Assembly: GCA_002359635.1 (NCBI GenBank)
Contig: DENJ01000056.1
Span: forward strand, 62,262-91,080
DNA length: 28,819 nucleotides
From: Burkholderiales bacterium UBA2647
Lineage (GTDB): Bacteria > Pseudomonadota > Gammaproteobacteria > Burkholderiales > Burkholderiaceae_E
Direction: 5' to 3'
The translations under genes and the position numbers were made by a program. The notes beneath the pieces are model-generated. The model had not been told where the DNA came from, did not search any database, and worked only from the letters and a program-made list of their open reading frames with translations. Below, in pieces: positions 24,856 through 28,819 of this stretch (positions are counted from its first letter, which is position 1; every line of letters starts with the position of its first letter).

Positions 24856-25689
24856 TCAAACCGATTGCTGCCGTTTGTGGGGCAACTCCCCCGATGGGCT
24901 GTGGCTTGAAGTTTGGCGCTCGATATTCAGGGATTGGCCGCGCCAGGTACCGAAAGCGGCAAGCGGCCTAAAACGCACAAACATGTCTTCATGAAAGTAG
25001 GCACCCGCTCCCGCTGCGCGAATGGCAGCCATGTGTGCTCCGGTTCGCGCATAGGCGTCCATGGCCGCCGCCGATTGCCAGACGCTAAAGGTAGCCTGCC
25101 GCAATAAAGGCGCTTCGCCGAGGCCAACGGCGAGTAAGCAGCTGGGGTGCTCGGCAAGTGCCTGCTGGGCAGCGGGCGCTTTTGACCAAAAGGCCGCCGC
25201 CTTGCTGATGCGGATGGATGCCCGGGTGAGCGCAGCAATCGGCTCGCTTGCGCTTGAGGTTTTATGGTTCGCCAGGGTGCTTTCGGACTCAAAGGGCCTC
25301 TGGCCCGACCAGCTGCCGCGCGAGCGCAAGGGGCTTGCGATCAGACCTAAACACTCGAGGGCGTTTTGCCGATAGCGGTCCACCAGGGGATGATCATGCC
25401 AAAACGCAAAGGCTTGCTCATGATGATCGAAGGCAAGAAAAAGTCCTTGAATGCTCAGGCTGGGCTTAAGTCCGAAGCCACCATGCTCGCCGCTTCCGAG
25501 CTGCTTGGCAAAGCGCAAACCTTCACACTGACGCAAAGCTAGCGTGCCCAGCACAAAGCGCGCATAACCCCAGAGTCTTGCGCTTGCTTTGATGTCAGCA
25601 AGCAGCAGTAGGGCGGTTGCTGCCTGGTCGCGATCTGCCGCGTTTTGCCCGGCTTTTGTCCAAGGCTTGGCGTAAGGAAAACTTGACAT
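24856..25689 (-). CDS. crtA: Spheroidene monooxygenase
   Basis: A 277-residue CrtA. It oxidises spheroidene to spheroidenone, or gives 2-keto products from spirilloxanthin-type carotenoids, under oxygen. The match rests on LRFAKQLGSGEHGGFGLKPS near residue 60, PIAALTRASIRISKAAAFW, VGLGEAPLLRQATFSVWQSA and a C-terminal FHEDMFVRFRPLAAFGTW, which follow the family order. It is longer than the roughly 240 residues usual, largely through a polar linker near residues 122-148 (SWSGQRPFESESTLANHK) and a basic tail. The start at 25689 is the first ATG after the divergent crtA/crtE promoter. A TTGACA-N18-GACAAT promoter on the minus strand (25724-25695) would put the transcript start at or next to the ATG. 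It leads crtA-crtD-crtC. Confidence 0.9.
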   Translation of the reverse strand: MSSFPYAKPWTKAGQNAADRDQAATALLLLADIKASARLWGYARFVLGTLALRQCEGLRFAKQLGSGEHGGFGLKPSLSIQGLFLAFDHHEQAFAFWHDHPLVDRYRQNALECLGLIASPLRSRGSWSGQRPFESESTLANHKTSSASEPIAALTRASIRISKAAAFWSKAPAAQQALAEHPSCLLAVGLGEAPLLRQATFSVWQSAAAMDAYARTGAHMAAIRAAGAGAYFHEDMFVRFRPLAAFGTWRGQSLNIERQTSSHSPSGELPHKRQQSV

Positions 25690-25724
25690 AAAGCATTGTC
25701 AGTGGTTCAGTACACCTATGTCAA
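25683..25724. promoter_or_regulatory. Divergent crtA / crtE promoter region
   Basis: Two perfect TTGACA hexamers face each other: plus strand at 25683-25688 (towards crtE, with TTCAGT 17 bp on as a weak -10) and minus strand at 25724-25719 (towards crtA, with GACAAT at 25700-25695 after 18 bp). The PpsR-type palindrome at 25697-25714 sits between them. The arrangement implies joint repression of both directions. Confidence 0.55.
25697..25714. promoter_or_regulatory. PpsR/CrtJ-type palindrome between crtA and crtE
   Basis: TGTCAGTGGTTCAGTACA is an exact TGT-N12-ACA site. It overlaps the predicted -10 of crtE and lies in the spacer of the predicted crtA promoter. The core is less symmetric than in the other three sites, so affinity may be lower. 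Confidence 0.65.
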
Positions 25725-25751
25725 CGCGATTCCCACCATTGGAGGCCTTAC

Positions 25752-26669
25752 ATGGATACCGTAAGACGAATTGAGTGGGTGCTTGCCGAGGCGCTTGGCG
25801 AAGTCGATGATCCTGCCGCACCAAGCAGCCTCGCTGCAGCCTTAAAGCATGCGGTTTTCCCCGGGGGGGCAAGGATTCGCCCGCGGTTATGCCTGGCCGT
25901 GGCAATGGCCTGCGGAGACGATTGTGCGCCTTTGAGCAATGCGACCGCGGCGGCCATTGAACTCATGCATTGCGCATCGCTCGTGCATGACGATTTACCG
26001 TGTTTTGACAATGCGGACACCCGGCGCGGGCAACCCTCGGTTCATAAAGCCTTCGGCGAGCGCCTGGCTGTGCTTGCAGGCGATGCCCTTATTGTCCTGG
26101 CTTATCAAACACTGAGCGCACAAATTCATCACCGGCCAGAGCGTGCCAAGGTGTTGCTGCGCGGTCTTTCTCAGGCGGTCGGGATGCCTGGCGGTATTGT
26201 TGCAGGTCAGGCCTGGGAGAGCGAGTCCGTGGTCGATTTGCGGCAGTACCAGCGCGCAAAAACCGGCGCCTTATTTGCTGCTGCATGCTCGCTTGGCGCT
26301 GCATCGTCGGGCGAAGCGCCCTCAGCCTGGGAAGCGCTTGGAAATTGGTTAGGCGAGGCCTATCAGGTCGCCGATGATATTCGGGATGTGGCTGCTGATG
26401 CAGCTGAGCTGGGCAAACCCGTCGGTCAGGACTTGTGTCATGGCAGGCCTAGCGCGGTGAGCACCTTGGGCCTCTCGGGTGCGCTTGAACGGTTCAATCA
26501 CCTCATGGGCCAGGCGCTCGCAAGCATCCCCGAGTGTCGCGGCGCGAAAGCGCTTCGCGCGCTTTTACGCGCTGAGTCACAACGGTTGATTCCAAGCCAT
26601 ATGCTCGCTCATCCGCATAGCAGCATTCCGTCAAGAGCGTCTCGCGAAGCATTTTCCAGTACCTTATAA
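25752..26669 (+). CDS. crtE: Geranylgeranyl diphosphate synthase
   Basis: A 305-residue prenyl transferase that makes GGPP for carotenoids and for the bacteriochlorophyll tail. The first aspartate-rich motif is HDDLPCFDNADTRRG (Asp80, 81, 86), the second YQVADDIRDVAAD, and FPGGARIRPRL is the diphosphate-binding region. A strong Shine-Dalgarno, GGAGG at 25741-25745, is six bases before the ATG, clearly fixing the start. It begins the crtE-crtF-bchC run that, in related bacteria, continues into bchXYZ and puf. crtF starts 15 bp after the crtE stop. Confidence 0.95.
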   Translation: MDTVRRIEWVLAEALGEVDDPAAPSSLAAALKHAVFPGGARIRPRLCLAVAMACGDDCAPLSNATAAAIELMHCASLVHDDLPCFDNADTRRGQPSVHKAFGERLAVLAGDALIVLAYQTLSAQIHHRPERAKVLLRGLSQAVGMPGGIVAGQAWESESVVDLRQYQRAKTGALFAAACSLGAASSGEAPSAWEALGNWLGEAYQVADDIRDVAADAAELGKPVGQDLCHGRPSAVSTLGLSGALERFNHLMGQALASIPECRGAKALRALLRAESQRLIPSHMLAHPHSSIPSRASREAFSSTL

Positions 26670-26684
26670 AAAACGGAATCAGGC

Positions 26685-27881
26685 GTGAGCGCTTTACCAG
26701 AGCATCTCAAGCCCTTGCCGGATCCGCCGCTTTTGGGTGATCGGCAAGGCGTGTTGGCAGCGCTCAAGGCAAGGCTTTTGCAGTGGCGCGATGGGCTCTT
26801 GCTCAATCGGCGCTTTCAACAATGGGCCCTAGGGTTTCCTCTAACTCGCCCCCTGGCAAGGCGTTACGCGGTAAGGCTTTTCGACCTTTGTGCGGGTTTC
26901 ATTTACTCGCAGGTCCTGCTTGCTGCCGTTCGACTGGACCTGTTTGACATGCTCAGTGAAGGGCCCCTGAGTCTTGCAACGCTTTCAAAGCGATCCAGAC
27001 TCGATAGCGATGCGCTTGAGCGACTCTTGCAGGCGGCCGTTGCGCTGGAACTGCTCGAGCAACGCGGCCCGCATGCAGGTTTAGAAACCCGATACGGCCT
27101 GGGCATGCTTGGCGCCTCGGTACTGACAAGTCCTGGGGTGAAGGCGATGATTCAGCATCATGCGCTTTTTTATCACGACATGGCCGATCCGGTGGCGTTG
27201 CTTCGCAGGCGCGGCGCTGATCGCGCGATGGCTTCGTATTGGGCGTATGCAACCAGCGATAAGCCGAGCGAACTCCATGATGTCGCGGTCGGGGAATACT
27301 CGGCCTTGATGGCCGCATCACAACCGATGGTGGCCGAAGAAATCCTCGCTTGTTACAGCTTTGCCGGCCATCAGCATCTGCTCGATCTTGGCGGCGGTGA
27401 GGGCGTTTTTCTCGCGGAGGTGGGTGCCCGCTATCCAAAGCTCCGCTTGACCCTTATGGATTTGCCTGCGGTTGCCAAACGCGCGGCTTTGCGTTTCGAA
27501 CAGCTGGGCATGCGTGAGCGAAGCCGCTGTATTCCGGGCAGCTTTCTGAGTGACCCAATTCCGAAAGGCGCCGATCTGATCAGTCTGGTTCGTGTTGCCC
27601 ATGACCACGACGATGAGTTTGTGATGCAGCTTTTTCGCAAACTCCACCAAAGCATGGTGGCGGGCGCGAAGCTTTTAATCGCCGAGCCGATGGCTCAAAC
27701 CAAGGGGGCGATACCGGTTGCTGACGCTTATTTTTCGATGTACCTCTGGGCAATGGGCAGTGGCCGCGCTCGGCGTCCCGACGAATTGATCGCGATGTTG
27801 AAGCTTGCAGGCTTTAGCAAGGCGAGGCTCTTACGCCAGGCCATGCCTTTGCAGGTCAGGGTGATTCTTGCAGAACCCTAA
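26685..27881 (+). CDS. crtF: Hydroxyneurosporene O-methyltransferase
   Basis: A 398-residue SAM-dependent methyltransferase that methylates the C-1 hydroxyl made by CrtC. An N-terminal dimerisation/winged-helix part (LLAAVRLDLFDMLSEGPLSL) precedes the SAM-binding loop DLGGGEGVFLAEV (from about residue 234), the acidic strand LTLMDLPAVAKRA and LIAEPMAQ. The length matches the family (about 390). The start is GTG at 26685; no ATG lies between the crtE stop and the first conserved segment. The intergenic gap is only 15 bp, with a weak ribosome binding site, suggesting coupling to crtE. Confidence 0.94.
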   Translation: MSALPEHLKPLPDPPLLGDRQGVLAALKARLLQWRDGLLLNRRFQQWALGFPLTRPLARRYAVRLFDLCAGFIYSQVLLAAVRLDLFDMLSEGPLSLATLSKRSRLDSDALERLLQAAVALELLEQRGPHAGLETRYGLGMLGASVLTSPGVKAMIQHHALFYHDMADPVALLRRRGADRAMASYWAYATSDKPSELHDVAVGEYSALMAASQPMVAEEILACYSFAGHQHLLDLGGGEGVFLAEVGARYPKLRLTLMDLPAVAKRAALRFEQLGMRERSRCIPGSFLSDPIPKGADLISLVRVAHDHDDEFVMQLFRKLHQSMVAGAKLLIAEPMAQTKGAIPVADAYFSMYLWAMGSGRARRPDELIAMLKLAGFSKARLLRQAMPLQVRVILAEP

Positions 27882-27915
27882 CCGTTCGGCGCCGACGAGT
27901 GGCGGCCGGTTGTCG

Positions 27916-27944
27916 TGGACGAAGCCCAAGATCGGGTGTATAAG
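27916..27944 (+). promoter_or_regulatory. Candidate sigma-70 promoter for the small ORF and bchC
   Basis: TGGACG at 27916-27921 and TATAAG at 27939-27944 are separated by 17 bp, giving four and five matches to the consensus hexamers. The predicted transcript start (about 27951) falls inside the adjoining PpsR-type palindrome, a repressor position. Not tested. Confidence 0.5.
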
Positions 27945-27962
27945 TGTCAAACGAACTAGACA
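27945..27962. promoter_or_regulatory. PpsR/CrtJ-type palindrome upstream of bchC
   Basis: TGTCAAACGAACTAGACA is an exact TGT-N12-ACA site directly after the TATAAG hexamer. It lies 28 bp upstream of the small ORF and 117 bp upstream of bchC. bchC is a classic PpsR/CrtJ target, which supports the assignment. Confidence 0.72.
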
Positions 27963-27990
27963 GACTGAATCGACAAAGAAAAAAGACACC

Positions 27991-28077
27991 ATGATCGACA
28001 AACCCGCTTCATATGATTTTTCGGTTTCGCTCCAAGGCGGCCGGGCGCTCGCAATCCAAGGGCTTGGGGCTTACTGA
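27991..28077 (+). CDS. 28-residue ORF of unknown function just upstream of bchC
   Basis: An ATG at 27991, 28 bp after the PpsR-type site, opens a 28-codon frame beginning MIDKPASYDF and ending AIQGLGAY. Its stop codon (28075-28077) is two bases before the bchC ATG, the spacing expected for translational coupling. The upstream ribosome binding site is weak (a purine-rich AAGAAAAAAG). I recognise no family. It may be a leader peptide controlling bchC, a small membrane-associated protein (though it is not strongly hydrophobic), or chance. Confidence 0.4.
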   Translation: MIDKPASYDFSVSLQGGRALAIQGLGAY

Positions 28078-28079
28078 GC

Positions 28080-28819
28080 ATGACAAATCGACAAACGCTC
28101 GCTGTGGTGATGGAAAAACCGCAATGTTTGCGTTTGGATCGTGTCGGCTTGTCGCTGCCCGGCGAACAGGATTTGCTTGTCGACATCGGTGCGAGTGGGA
28201 TCAGCACTGGCACCGAAAAACTGCTTTGGTCGGGCCGTATGCCACATTTTCCAGGCATGGGCTACCCACTGATTCCAGGCTACGAGTCGGTGGGGCGGGT
28301 GCTTGAAGCCGGCAAAGCATCGTCGCGCCGTCCTGGTGACTTTGTCTTCGTGCCGGGTGCGCGTTGCTACCCCGAAGTCAGAAGCCTTTTTGGAGGCGCT
28401 GCAAAAACCGTGGTGTTGCCTTCGCACCGCGCGCTAGCGCTGGATCAGCAGCTGGGAGAGCGGGCGGTCTTGCTGGCACTTGCAGCGACAGCGCATCATG
28501 CCTTGAATCTTCCCCATCTCGACGCGCCCGATCTGATCATCGGTCACGGGGTGTTGGGACGCTTGCTTGCACGGCTGTGCATGTTGCGCGGCGGACCGGT
28601 GCCCACGGTTTGGGAGCGTGATCCCCTGCGCATGCCGGTAACCAAGGGCTTAGCCCCGGGGCCCAAGCAATCGGCTCCCGTCGCGGTGTCCTCCAACGCA
28701 TGGCCCGAAGCGCCGACCTCGCCTGCTGCCCCCTTCTCCTCCTCCATATCGGCAGCCAGGAGCCCGGTGGACTATCCGGTTGTGCAGCCTGAAGACGACC
28801 CGCGGCGGGATTACCGATG
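28080..28819 (+). CDS. bchC: Bacteriochlorophyllide a dehydrogenase (partial, 5' part)
   Basis: The first 246 residues of BchC, which oxidises the 3-hydroxyethyl group to the 3-acetyl group of bacteriochlorophyllide a with NAD. Family blocks are ISTGTEKLLWSGRMPHFPGM, GYPLIPGYESVGRV, VFVPGARCY, RSLFGGAAKTVVLP, LLALAATAHHALNL and GHGVLGRLLARL followed by PTVWERDP. The expected DYPVVQPEDDPRRDYR block comes only after an extra Pro/Ser/Ala-rich stretch at about residues 185-230. The start at 28080 follows the stop codon of the small ORF by two bases. The frame is open to the window end with no frameshift. Confidence 0.93.
   Translation, partial: MTNRQTLAVVMEKPQCLRLDRVGLSLPGEQDLLVDIGASGISTGTEKLLWSGRMPHFPGMGYPLIPGYESVGRVLEAGKASSRRPGDFVFVPGARCYPEVRSLFGGAAKTVVLPSHRALALDQQLGERAVLLALAATAHHALNLPHLDAPDLIIGHGVLGRLLARLCMLRGGPVPTVWERDPLRMPVTKGLAPGPKQSAPVAVSSNAWPEAPTSPAAPFSSSISAARSPVDYPVVQPEDDPRRDYR

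Noticed and set aside
16799..27655. Many long open frames antisense or out of frame to bch and crt genes, such as 17550-18155 on the minus strand
   Set aside because: They lie fully inside well-supported genes, have arginine/proline-rich shadow composition and show no motifs or ribosome binding sites.

Overview
The window reads as one edge of a photosynthesis gene cluster in a purple, probably aerobic anoxygenic phototrophic, betaproteobacterium. The Burkholderiales-like assignment is inference, from protein character and from an arrangement that resembles Rubrivivax-type clusters (bchI-bchD-bchO, crtI-crtB, crtC/crtD, crtE-crtF-bchC). No rRNA, tRNA, insertion sequence, prophage or CRISPR array was seen.

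Left part (1-15.7 kb) is ordinary metabolic chromosome. It holds the 5' end of an unidentified minus-strand membrane protein, an IlvD/Edd sugar-acid dehydratase with a small cupin protein, and a divergent pair of an Lrp/AsnC regulator and a pyruvate-dehydrogenase-E1-like gene. After these come an Old Yellow Enzyme-type reductase, an ABC exporter, an acyl-CoA synthetase, an HSL-type esterase and an MFS transporter. A compact plus-strand run of patatin, PaaI/YdiI thioesterase and two GNAT acetyltransferases then leads into the photosynthesis genes.

Right part (15.7-28.8 kb) is photosynthetic. bchI-bchD-bchO (Mg-chelatase and accessory protein) and crtI-crtB (phytoene desaturase and synthase) run on the plus strand. 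crtA-crtD-crtC run on the minus strand and converge on crtB. crtE-crtF run on the plus strand, followed by a 28-codon ORF and bchC, which is cut by the window end. Together they give GGPP, phytoene, neurosporene or lycopene, then hydroxylated, methoxylated and keto carotenoids of the spheroidene/spheroidenone type, plus the first committed and a late step of bacteriochlorophyll a synthesis. bchX, bchY, bchZ and puf genes would be expected just beyond the right edge.

The main findings come from direct reading. (1) Each of the four short gaps that should carry photosynthesis promoters holds an exact TGT-N12-ACA (PpsR/CrtJ-type) palindrome, while the metabolic promoters I checked have none. (2) One extra T in a T4 run at the crtD/crtC junction throws both genes out of their natural frames; removing it restores a textbook ATGTTTGA stop/start overlap. 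The site resembles the prfB +1 frameshift site, so it is either a sequence error, a real mutation or, less likely, a recoding site. (3) bchC carries an extra Pro/Ser/Ala-rich stretch of about 40 residues. (4) A 28-codon ORF lies between the bchC promoter and bchC. (5) The AceE-like E1 lacks two histidines next to the LQH motif and sits beside an Lrp-type regulator, suggesting a 2-oxo acid other than pyruvate. (6) A 25-bp tandem repeat has duplicated the end of the cupin gene.
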